Assembly: GCF_002812725.1 (NCBI RefSeq)
Contig: NZ_NMUN01000010.1
Coordinates: forward strand, 248,001-312,000
Source of the DNA: Microbacterium sp. BR1
GTDB taxonomy: Bacteria; Actinomycetota; Actinomycetes; Actinomycetales; Microbacteriaceae
DNA: 64,000 bases
Direction of reading: 5' to 3'
Made by a program: the position numbers and the translations under genes. The notes beneath the pieces were generated by a model that saw only the letters and a program-made list of their open reading frames with translations, made no database searches and was not told the origin of the DNA. This document shows, one piece after another, positions 17,604-24,519 of the stretch (the stretch's first letter is position 1; each line of letters starts with the position of its first letter).

Positions 17604-18581
17604 ATGGCCTTCATCGAGGCGAGGGATCTCGTCAAGACCTATCAGCCCAAGGGCGCTCCCACCGTGCGGGCGCTCGACGGCCTCGACCTGACGGTTCCCG
17701 AGGGAACCGTCACCGCGCTGCTCGGGCCCAACGGCGCAGGCAAGACCACAACGGTGAAGGTCCTCACGACGCTGATCAAGCCCGACTCCGGATCGGCGCA
17801 CATCAACGGAATCGACGTCCTCGCCGATCCCCAGGCCGTTCGACGCATGAGCGGGGCCAGCGGCCAGTATGCCGCGGTGGATGAGAACCTGACCGGTTTC
17901 GAGAACCTGCTCATGGTCGGTCTGCTGTATCACCTCGGCCGCAAGCGCGCGGCCGAGCGCGCGCATGAGCTCATCGAGCTGTTCGATCTGGTCGACGCGC
18001 AGAACCGCCCGGTGAAGGGATTCTCGGGCGGAATGCGGCGCCGGATCGACCTCGCGGGCGCCCTCGTGATCAATCCGCCCGTCCTCTTCCTGGACGAGCC
18101 GACCACGGGGCTCGATCCGCGGAGCCGGCTGGCGCTGTGGGACATCATCGAGTCGCTCGTGGCGGGCGGCACGACGGTGTTGCTGACCACGCAGTACCTC
18201 GAAGAGGCGGACCGCCTCGCCGATTCGATCTCGATCATCGACAACGGGCGGGTGATCGCCGAGGGTACGGCCGACGAGCTGAAGTCATCCGTGGGAGGGC
18301 AGCGCGTGGCGATCAGCTTCGCTCAAGAGGCGGATGCGCCCGCGGTCGAGCGGATTCTGCAGCGTCACGGCACCGGTACCGTCGTGTCCGATGGGGGACG
18401 CACGCTGGTCGTCCCCGTCGCCGACGGCGCGGACGCGCTGGGCAGCATCATGGCGGAAGTGGCTGCGGCCGGTATCGAATTGCACGACGCGGGGATGCGG
18501 CGACCGACCCTCGACGACGTCTTCCTGCAGCTCACCGGCCACGCGGCCGAGGCGACGTCAGACGAGGAGGCGGTGGCATGA
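17604..18581 (+). CDS. ABC exporter ATP-binding subunit (DrrA-like)
   Basis: 325 residues. Walker A GPNGAGKTT, signature FSGGMRRRIDLAGAL, Walker B VLFLDEPTTGLD and the glutamine-rich LLTTQYLEEADRLAD mark the daunorubicin-resistance (DrrA) subgroup; a C-terminal DUF4162-type domain follows. With the permease it should form a heterodimeric exporter for a hydrophobic compound. The ATG at 17604 has TACGAT (17591-17596) 7 nt upstream, giving it a promoter separate from purF. It overlaps the permease start by 4 bp. Substrate unknown; drugs, lipids or antibiotics are all possible. Confidence 0.92.
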   Translation: MAFIEARDLVKTYQPKGAPTVRALDGLDLTVPEGTVTALLGPNGAGKTTTVKVLTTLIKPDSGSAHINGIDVLADPQAVRRMSGASGQYAAVDENLTGFENLLMVGLLYHLGRKRAAERAHELIELFDLVDAQNRPVKGFSGGMRRRIDLAGALVINPPVLFLDEPTTGLDPRSRLALWDIIESLVAGGTTVLLTTQYLEEADRLADSISIIDNGRVIAEGTADELKSSVGGQRVAISFAQEADAPAVERILQRHGTGTVVSDGGRTLVVPVADGADALGSIMAEVAAAGIELHDAGMRRPTLDDVFLQLTGHAAEATSDEEAVA

Positions 18582-19444
18582 CGACGATCCCCCCGGGTGG
18601 GTCGGCCTCCCGCACGTCCACCGCGGCACTCCAGCCGCTTCCCGGCAGCGCGATCAGCCGGTTCTTCTCCGACGGCTACGTCGCGACGTGGCGGAACATC
18701 AAGAAGATCGTGCGCGTGCCCGACATCCTGGTGTTCACGCTCATCCAGCCCATCATGTTCGTGCTGCTGTTCACCTTCGTGTTCGGCTCGTCGATCGACA
18801 TCCCCGGCGAGAGCTACACGTCGTTCCTGATGGCGGGAATCTTCGCGCAGACGATCGTGTTCGGCTCGACCTACTCCGGCTCGGCCATGGCGCAGGATCT
18901 GAAGGACGGGATCATCGACCGATTCCGCACGCTGCCGATGAACGGGTCCGCGGTCCTGATCGGGCGAACGGTGGGTGACCTCGTCATCAACGTGCTCTCG
19001 CTCGTGGTGATGATGCTGACCGGGTTGCTGGTCGGTTGGCGCGTCGAGTCGTCGGTCGTGGGCTTCGTGGCGGGCGTCGGACTGCTCATCCTGTTCTCGT
19101 ACGCGTTCTCGTGGGTGATGAGCTTCCTCGGACTCTCGGTACGGAGCCCCGAGGTCATCAACAACGCCTCGTTCCTCATCCTCTTCCCGCTCACGTTCAT
19201 CTCGAACGCATTCGTGCCGAGCGAGAATCTGCCGGGTCCCCTCCGCGTCTTCGCGGAATGGAACCCCGTGTCCGCGCTGGTGCAGGCGGCCCGTGTGCTC
19301 TTCGGCAACGTTCCCGAGAACTCCCCGACGGCCGACGCATGGCCGTTGCAGCACCCGGTGATCTATGTGCTGATCTTCGCCGTGGTCATGCTTGCCGTGT
19401 TCGTGCCGCTATCCGTGCGGAAGTTCGCGACGCTCAGCCGCTGA
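18578..19444 (+). CDS. ABC-2 type exporter permease (DrrB-like)
   Basis: 288 residues with six membrane helices. The DrrB-type features are the N-terminal amphipathic stretch WRNIKKIVRVPDILVFTLIQ and the central ABC-2 motif DLKDGIIDRFRTLPMNGSAV before helix 3. The late motif FISNAFVPSENLPGPLRVFA is typical of this family. The ATG overlaps the stop of the ATPase gene (ATGA), so the subunits are translated together. Its 3' end faces the DUF3073 gene. Confidence 0.92.
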   Translation: MTTIPPGGSASRTSTAALQPLPGSAISRFFSDGYVATWRNIKKIVRVPDILVFTLIQPIMFVLLFTFVFGSSIDIPGESYTSFLMAGIFAQTIVFGSTYSGSAMAQDLKDGIIDRFRTLPMNGSAVLIGRTVGDLVINVLSLVVMMLTGLLVGWRVESSVVGFVAGVGLLILFSYAFSWVMSFLGLSVRSPEVINNASFLILFPLTFISNAFVPSENLPGPLRVFAEWNPVSALVQAARVLFGNVPENSPTADAWPLQHPVIYVLIFAVVMLAVFVPLSVRKFATLSR

Positions 19445-19486
19445 TCGCACCGGCTGCCCTGGCGTGGAGCTCGCTGAGGGGGAGGG

Positions 19487-19651
19487 CTAGGCCTTCTCGT
19501 CCTCGTACTCGTCTGCCCACTTGTCGACGTACAGGTCGTCGTTCGTGTGCCCGAGCTCGCGTTCGAGCGCGGTGTAGTTGACCGACGGGCTGTAAGACTT
19601 GAGCTCGCGAGCGATCTTTGTGTGTTTCGCCTTCTGACGGCCACGACCCAT
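19487..19651 (-). CDS. DUF3073 family protein
   Basis: 54 residues starting MGRGRQKAKHTKIARELKSY, the hallmark of the DUF3073 family found almost only in Actinobacteria, with a central VNYTALERELG and an acidic tail (WADEYEDEKA). The highly basic N-terminus and acidic C-terminus suggest a nucleic-acid or ribosome-associated small protein, but no function is established. GAGGGGG lies eight bases before the ATG. In many actinobacteria this gene sits near purM/purF, as here. Confidence 0.93.
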   Translation of the reverse strand: MGRGRQKAKHTKIARELKSYSPSVNYTALERELGHTNDDLYVDKWADEYEDEKA

Positions 19652-19799
19652 GCGAGACCCCCTCACGACTAGAGCGGCGGACATGTCTGAGGTGCCCGAA
19701 GCATTCACGAGACCGGCTCGAGGCCGGTAAGAGTAGCATTCAGAATAGCACGGGCGCACGAGGGCAAGCCGGGGGCGCCACCACCGTGAGGGAGTAGCG

Positions 19800-20351
19800 A
19801 TGACCGATATGAGCCCGGAATCCCCGAGCGGCGACACGGGCGGAGCGCGTGATACCGCCCTCCACGGGGCGGTCATCGTCGCCGTGGTGCCCGGTCAATC
19901 CGCGCGAGTGATGCGCGAGGGGGCCCACTTCGCCCGCCTCATGCAGGCGCCGCTCGTGATCGTGCACGTCGACATGACGCGGTTCGTCACGTACGAGGAC
20001 CCGGATGGCTACGTCCACTCGGCACCCATCGACATCGATGTCGCGCCCGGGGGCGCAGAGCTCGAAGCAGTGCGTCAGGCCGCGCACGATGCCCTCGATG
20101 CACAGGGCGTGGCGTGGGAGTTGCGTCAGCTCGTCGGTGACCCCGCGATCGCGTTGAAGGGCCTGGCCGAACGTCTCGACGCCAAGCTGCTCGTCGTCGG
20201 CACCCGCGACCGGGGAATCGGCGAATCGATCCGCGAGTTCTTCACGGGATCGGTGGCCGCGCGCCTGGCCCATCGCCAGCATCGCCCGATCCTCGTCGTG
20301 CCGCTCGGCACGGCGGCGGCCGACGACGAGGACCTTTGGCCCCAGGACTGA
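19800..20351 (+). CDS. Universal stress protein (UspA family)
   Basis: 183 residues with one Usp domain. After an N-terminal tail the fold starts GAVIVAVVPGQSARVMREGAHFARL, has the central IVHVDMTRFVTY strand, and ends with the ATP-binding segment VVGTRDRGIGESIREFFTGS followed by VAARLAHRQHRPILVVP. The G-2x-G-9x-G-S ATP pattern is approximately kept, so an ATP-binding Usp is likely. It is cytosolic. Start is an ATG with GGGAG just before it. It ends at a terminator hairpin shared with the convergent PadR gene. Confidence 0.9.
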   Translation: MTDMSPESPSGDTGGARDTALHGAVIVAVVPGQSARVMREGAHFARLMQAPLVIVHVDMTRFVTYEDPDGYVHSAPIDIDVAPGGAELEAVRQAAHDALDAQGVAWELRQLVGDPAIALKGLAERLDAKLLVVGTRDRGIGESIREFFTGSVAARLAHRQHRPILVVPLGTAAADDEDLWPQD

Positions 20352-20353
20352 GA

Positions 20354-20380
20354 ACGGGGCGGTCAATTCGGCCGCCCCGT
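20354..20380. terminator. Hairpin between convergent Usp and PadR genes
   Basis: ACGGGGCGG (20354-20362) pairs with CCGCCCCGT (20372-20380), leaving a 9-nt loop. It sits just after the Usp stop and before the PadR stop on the other strand. There is no clear U tract, as is common in high-GC actinobacteria, so it may end transcription only partly. Confidence 0.6.
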
Positions 20381-20413
20381 CACTCGTTCCTGTTCTGCGT
20401 CAGTTGGCGTCGA

Positions 20414-21019
20414 TCACCGCAGCGCGGACCGCAGCTCGCGCATGGCGTTCTCGACGTTCGTCGCGAGATCGTCGACGACGGATGTCTCGAGCACGCCGCC
20501 GCGTGCCACGTGCGTGCGCAACTCGGCGCGGAGGCGACCGCGGAAGTCGTTCACGATCGCATCGGCGCGGTGCAGCTCTTCGCGGCTGCGGGTTCGCGGG
20601 TCTTCCGAACGCGGGGTCGCGGTGTCCGCCTTGAGTTCTTCGCGAGCCGATGCCGCGAGGTCCGCGCGAAGGCTCTTCATCGCCTCGCGTACGCTCCCGC
20701 GCACCTCGTCCGCGATGAGGCGGACGGAGTCGGCGAGGCCTGCCTCGATGCCCTCGAGGTCGCCCGCGCGGGATGCCACCTCGGCGCGTCCGGCCGGCGT
20801 GATCTCGTAGATCGTCTTGCGACCGTCGATGCTCTTGGTCACGAGCCCCTCCTCTTCGAGCTTCGCGAGCCGCGGATAGATCGTGCCCGCGCTCGGGGTG
20901 TAGGTGCCGCCGGTGCGGTCCGAGAGTGCCTGAATGATGTCGTAGCCATGCCGAGGTGCCTCGTCGAGGAGGTTGAGCAGGTAGAGGCGCAGGTCGCCGT
21001 GGGAGAAGACGGGACTCAT
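20414..21019 (-). CDS. PadR-family transcriptional regulator
   Basis: 201 residues. N-terminal winged helix of the PadR type: LRLYLLNLLDEAPRHGYDII, then TYTPSAGTIYPRLAKLEEEG and the wing SIDGRKTIYEITPAGRAEV. The C-terminal half is a long helical, highly charged dimerisation region without recognisable ligand pocket. It overlaps the upstream DUF4097 gene by 4 bp, so it is translated with it. Two identical palindromes in the common promoter (around 21925-21964) are the predicted autoregulatory operators. The inducer is unknown. Confidence 0.88.
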   Translation of the reverse strand: MSPVFSHGDLRLYLLNLLDEAPRHGYDIIQALSDRTGGTYTPSAGTIYPRLAKLEEEGLVTKSIDGRKTIYEITPAGRAEVASRAGDLEGIEAGLADSVRLIADEVRGSVREAMKSLRADLAASAREELKADTATPRSEDPRTRSREELHRADAIVNDFRGRLRAELRTHVARGGVLETSVVDDLATNVENAMRELRSALR

Positions 21020-21900
21020 AGCGCGTCCTGGGAACCGTGGTCGGATTCGTTCTGGTCTGCGCTGCCGGCGTCGGTGACGGGTGCGGCGTCCATCGGGGGC
21101 CGCCGTAGAACGGTGACGTCGCCGGACACCGTGTTGGTGCGGATGTCGGCGAAGGTCCCGCTGAGTTCGCCGGTCGAACCGGTGAAGTTGGTGGGACCGG
21201 ACCCCGACCGCACGACGCCGTCCACCTGTACGCGTCCGCTGACGCTCCGCGCGACGTAGTTGGCGGCCAATGCCTGGTCGAGCCGAACGGTCGCGTTGCC
21301 GTTGACCGTGTTGAGGCTGATCTGGTTGACGGCGCCCGTCGTGTCCAGCATGACGCTGCCCGAAACGGTGTCCACGGTGGCCTTGCGCAGACTGCCGGTG
21401 GCCGCGACGTCGCCCGACACGCTGTTCGCGCTGAGGGCACCGACGAGTCGGTGTGCCTGCACGTCGCCCGAGACGGCGTTGACCTGCAGGTCGCCGGTGA
21501 GCCCGTCGACGATGATGTCGCCCGAGACCGTGTTCAGCCGGACGTCGTTCTCGAGGCCCGCCACGAGCGCGCTCGCGGAGACGACGCCGAGATTCAGGGC
21601 GATGTTGCGTGGTACGGCGACGCTGATCTCGGCCTTGGGCCCGCCGGTCCCGAAGTTGCGGAAGACCTCGAGGAAGTTGTCCCACCGCAGCTGCGGGTGA
21701 TCGATCTCGATGGTGTCGCCCGTCGCTTCGATACGCAGATCCTTGATCGTGACGGCGTGGACCTCGATGCGGATTCCGGGCTCGTCGTGGGCGATGACGT
21801 CGATCTGGCCACCCACCAGGCCTACCTTCAGCTTGCGGACGGACTCGATGTCGATCACGCGCGATTCGCCCGGGTGGACGATCCACTTTTCCAATGTCAT
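21016..21900 (-). CDS. DUF4097 family beta-strand repeat protein
   Basis: 294 residues made mostly of short beta-strand repeats with the recurring VSGDV/VSGDI turn (LNTVSGDI, NAVSGDV, NSVSGDV, TVSGSV), as in the DUF4097/LiaG-like family predicted to form a right-handed beta solenoid. No signal peptide or membrane helix was found. The start is an ATG preceded by AAGGAG. It is first in a two-gene operon with PadR under the palindromic promoter. In other bacteria such pairs sit in cell-envelope stress modules, but its role is not established. Confidence 0.85.
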   Translation of the reverse strand: MTLEKWIVHPGESRVIDIESVRKLKVGLVGGQIDVIAHDEPGIRIEVHAVTIKDLRIEATGDTIEIDHPQLRWDNFLEVFRNFGTGGPKAEISVAVPRNIALNLGVVSASALVAGLENDVRLNTVSGDIIVDGLTGDLQVNAVSGDVQAHRLVGALSANSVSGDVAATGSLRKATVDTVSGSVMLDTTGAVNQISLNTVNGNATVRLDQALAANYVARSVSGRVQVDGVVRSGSGPTNFTGSTGELSGTFADIRTNTVSGDVTVLRRPPMDAAPVTDAGSADQNESDHGSQDAL

Positions 21901-21923
21901 GGCACGCTCCTTGAGATTCGAAG

Positions 21924-21971
21924 ACACGATATATCGTGAGTACAGAATAACACGATATATCGTGAGTACAA
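21924..21971 (-). promoter_or_regulatory. PadR/DUF4097 promoter with two identical palindromic operators
   Basis: Reading the minus strand, TTGTAC (-35, 21966-21971) and TATTCT (-10, 21944-21949) are separated by 16 bp. CACGATATATCGTG fills the spacer (21951-21964), and an identical copy (21925-21938) lies just after the -10, near the start point. Both copies are in a longer shared direct repeat (21924-21944 and 21950-21970) with a 26-bp period, so a dimer pair can bind the same face of the helix. Confidence 0.82.
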
Positions 21972-21999
21972 GGGTGTCGTCGGGAGAAGACGAACCGGT

Positions 22000-22030
22000 T
22001 TGACATTGACGCAGCGTCAACGCCTAGCGT
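22000..22030 (+). promoter_or_regulatory. MerR-type promoter of the TipA-like gene with 19-bp spacer and palindrome
   Basis: TTGACA (22000-22005) and TAGCGT (22025-22030) are 19 bp apart, the stretched spacer typical of MerR-activated promoters. The spacer holds a perfect palindrome, TTGACGC A GCGTCAA (22006-22020). Binding and twisting of this site by the TipA-like regulator would let polymerase use the promoter, giving autoactivation. Confidence 0.82.
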
Positions 22031-22052
22031 GGCTTCTCGAAGGGGGAGCGAC

Positions 22053-22820
22053 ATGGAATGGACGATCCAGGAGGTGGCGCGGAGCGCCGGGACGACGAGC
22101 CGTGCACTGCGTCACTACGACGCGATCGGGCTGCTGCATCCGATCCGCGCCGCATCCGGTGGACAGCGGATCTACGACAGTGCCGGCCTCTTGCGCCTGC
22201 AACGGATCCTTCTGCTGCGCGGCCTGGGAGTCGGTCTGTCGCGCATCGCCCGCATCCTCGACGAGACGGCGGCCGCCGACGAAGCAGATGCCCTCGCCGA
22301 GCACGCTGCGGCCCTGCGCGAAGAGCGCGAGCGGCTGACGCGACAGATCACGGCCGTCGAGAAGACGATCGCGGCATTGAGAGGGGGTGAAGAATTGATG
22401 ATGGACACGATGTTCGATGGATTCGACCACACCGCGTACCGCGACGAGGTCGAGACCCGTTGGGGAGCGGAGGCCTATTCCCGCAACGACGCCTGGTGGC
22501 GCGGCATGTCGGCCGACGACAGGTCAGCGTGGCAACAGCGCGCCGCGGACCTCGCGCGTGACTGGATCCGTGCCGCCGAAAGCGGCGTCGCGGCAGACTC
22601 TCCGATCGCCCTGGGTATGGCCCGTCGTCACGTCGAGTGGCTCGCGGGCATGCCGGGGACGCCGTCGGGTGCCGACATGCGTGCGTACGTCACGGGTCTC
22701 GCCGACATGTACGTCGCCGATCCGCGGTTCGGCGCAAACTACGCCACGGCGGACGGAGGAACGGCGGGAGCGGAGTTCGTTCGCGACGCGCTGCACACTT
22801 ACGTGGGGCGCGAGCTGTAG
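22053..22820 (+). CDS. MerR-family regulator with TipAS effector domain
   Basis: 255 residues. N-terminal MerR helix-turn-helix: MEWTIQEVARSAGTTSRALR then HYDAIGLLHPIRAASGGQRI; a linking coiled coil (about 75-115) precedes a TipAS-like C-terminal domain (AEAYSRNDAWWRGMSADDRS onwards). In Streptomyces TipA this domain traps thiopeptide antibiotics covalently and switches on its own promoter; other members sense different compounds. The ATG is preceded by a strong AGGGGGAG site 30 nt after the -10. Its promoter carries a MerR-style palindrome. Ligand here is unknown. Confidence 0.9.
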   Translation: MEWTIQEVARSAGTTSRALRHYDAIGLLHPIRAASGGQRIYDSAGLLRLQRILLLRGLGVGLSRIARILDETAAADEADALAEHAAALREERERLTRQITAVEKTIAALRGGEELMMDTMFDGFDHTAYRDEVETRWGAEAYSRNDAWWRGMSADDRSAWQQRAADLARDWIRAAESGVAADSPIALGMARRHVEWLAGMPGTPSGADMRAYVTGLADMYVADPRFGANYATADGGTAGAEFVRDALHTYVGREL

Positions 22821-22845
22821 CCGCAAGAGCGGATCCCGAAAAGAC

Positions 22846-22885
22846 GGATGCCGCGGTCCAGCACGATAGCTGGACCGCGGCATCC
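22846..22885. terminator. Perfect 17-bp stem hairpin, likely bidirectional terminator
   Basis: GGATGCCGCGGTCCAGC (22846-22862) and GCTGGACCGCGGCATCC (22869-22885) pair perfectly around a 6-nt loop. It lies 25 bp past the TipA-like stop and 49 bp beyond the stop of the convergent small membrane gene. On the minus strand it is followed by GTCTTTTC, a short U-rich run, so termination of the leftward gene is best supported. Confidence 0.8.
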
Positions 22886-22934
22886 GCGGCGGAAGGCCTA
22901 CGCGCGCACCCGAAACGCGCGCGGCCGGACATCT

Positions 22935-23099
22935 CTAGACCTTGCTTCGACCCGTGATGAGGCGGAGCAGGAACATGATCAAGGCGATCACGGCGAGCAC
23001 GATGGCGACCCAGATCAGCCAGTTGGCTGCAGACCAGATGCCGCCGGTGATGGCCAGCACGACCGCGATGATGATGATGATGAGGGCTGCGAGGTTCAT
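22935..23099 (-). CDS. Small hydrophobic two-helix membrane protein
   Basis: 54 residues, almost entirely hydrophobic: helix 1 AALIIIIIAVVLAITGGIWS, helix 2 WLIWVAIVLAVIALIMFLLR, then the basic end LITGRSKV. ACAAAGGAGCC precedes the ATG with good spacing, so it is a genuine small gene. It resembles the small stress-linked hydrophobic proteins of actinobacteria, but I cannot assign a family. A terminator hairpin follows. Confidence 0.78.
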   Translation of the reverse strand: MNLAALIIIIIAVVLAITGGIWSAANWLIWVAIVLAVIALIMFLLRLITGRSKV

Positions 23100-23428
23100 G
23101 GTGAGGCTCCTTTGTGTTTCGTCCGCTCGGTCGTGCGCCGGGCTCATGCCTCGGCGGACGCACGCGGACGGTGTGCGGGTGGCACTGACAGCAGACGCTA
23201 TGCGGGTCCCGGAGAGCGTGCGAGGGGGTTGACGGGCCTGCACGGACGGTGCTAATCGCGACGCGGGCACAGTGATACGTGCGACGAGCATGTGCGCGTG
23301 GGGTCCGCGCATGGCTGTCCCGGGTCGAGTCCGGATGCCGGGTGTCAAGTCCTCCCTCGAGGGGCGCCGAAGGCGCTAGGTTTCGACGGGATCGCACGTC
23401 GCGGTCGGGGACGGGGGAGTGCGGGGCG
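23100..23428. other. 329-bp intergenic region before the topoisomerase gene
   Basis: No gene is supported here. Possible promoter-like elements on the plus strand are TTGACG (23229-23234) with TAATCG 18 bp later, and a TAGGTT hexamer near 23383. The left end holds the ribosome site of the leftward small membrane gene. No strong hairpin was seen. Confidence 0.5.
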
Positions 23429-24421
23429 ATGACGGCTGCACGAGCAGGGAGTTCTGGCGCACGCCGCCTCGTCCGGGTCCGCCCCCTCGAAGACCCCGGT
23501 CTGCGACGCATCCGGTCCGGATCCGGATTCCGATACGCCGACCACCGCGGCAAGCCGGCATCTGCACGTGACGTCGCACGCATCGAAGCTCTGGTGATCC
23601 CGCCCGCGTGGCGGGACGTCTGGATCGCCCGTGAGGCTCGGGGACACATCCAGGCCGTCGGCACGGACGATGCGGGTCGACGACAGTACCTGTATCACTC
23701 CGCATGGAGCTCCACGCGCGACCGCGGCAAGTTCGCGCGGGCGTTGCAGCTAGCCGAGGTGATCCCCCGGGCTCGAGCGCGAGTCACGACGGCCTTGCGC
23801 CGAGAGCAGCTCGACCGCGAGCGGGTGCTCGGCGCGGCGTTCCGGTTGCTCGATCAGGCTGCGCCCCGCGTCGGGTCCGCCCGCTACCTGAAAGCGAACG
23901 GCAGCCGGGGCCTGACCACGCTGATCCGCAGGGATGCGACGGTCGAGGGAACCGTGGTCACCCTCTCGTTCCCCGCCAAGAGCGGCAAGCGGGCGCTGAT
24001 CGACGTCGACGATGCGGATCTCGCCCTCGTCATCACGCAGCTCGTCGCCGGTCGACCGCGTTCGCCCCTGCTCGCGTACGAGCGGGGCCGACGGCGTGTC
24101 GCGCTCACGTCGCGTGACGTCAATGCGCACGTGCGCGCGCTCACCGGCGGATCGTTCACGGCGAAGGATTTCCGGACGCTCCGTGGCACGATCCTCGCCG
24201 CGGAAGCGCTGGCGCGCATCGGGCCCGTTGCGACGAAGTCCGACCGCAAGCGGGCCGAGCAGCTGGCCGTTCGGGCCACGGCGGAGTCGTTGGGGAACAC
24301 CCCCGCCGTGGCGCGCGGGAGCTACATCGATCCCCGCGTGTTCCGCGCCTACGAGAGGGGCCGGCTCCTGGATCTGAACGTGGCCGCCGAGACGGCCATT
24401 CGCGAGCTGCTCACGGGGTAG
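23429..24421 (+). CDS. DNA topoisomerase IB (poxvirus-type)
   Basis: 330 residues. Relaxes supercoiled DNA through a 3'-phosphotyrosine intermediate. The N-terminal part has the TopIB landmarks FRYADHRGKPASARDVARIE and LVIPPAWRDVWIA, and the catalytic region has RYLKANGSRGLTTL, FPAKSGKR and FTAKDFRTLRGTILAAEALA, ending in LGNTPAVARGSYIDPRVF where Y299 is the nucleophile. The length fits bacterial members. ATG 23429 is chosen because conserved TopIB residues begin soon after it and GGGGAG lies upstream. The gene seems to be monocistronic. Confidence 0.93.
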   Translation: MTAARAGSSGARRLVRVRPLEDPGLRRIRSGSGFRYADHRGKPASARDVARIEALVIPPAWRDVWIAREARGHIQAVGTDDAGRRQYLYHSAWSSTRDRGKFARALQLAEVIPRARARVTTALRREQLDRERVLGAAFRLLDQAAPRVGSARYLKANGSRGLTTLIRRDATVEGTVVTLSFPAKSGKRALIDVDDADLALVITQLVAGRPRSPLLAYERGRRRVALTSRDVNAHVRALTGGSFTAKDFRTLRGTILAAEALARIGPVATKSDRKRAEQLAVRATAESLGNTPAVARGSYIDPRVFRAYERGRLLDLNVAAETAIRELLTG

Positions 24422-24519
24422 GAGGGCGCCGACGGATGCGATACTGATCAGGATACGTTCGCGTATCGTTCCCCGGACTCCGGCTCGGTGTCCGCGCCGT
24501 CTCACATCGAAGGCCGACC

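Noticed and set aside
16085..17635. 516-residue open frame on the minus strand opposite purF
   Set aside because: Arg/Asp/Val-rich shadow of the high-GC purF codons; no domain and no start signal.
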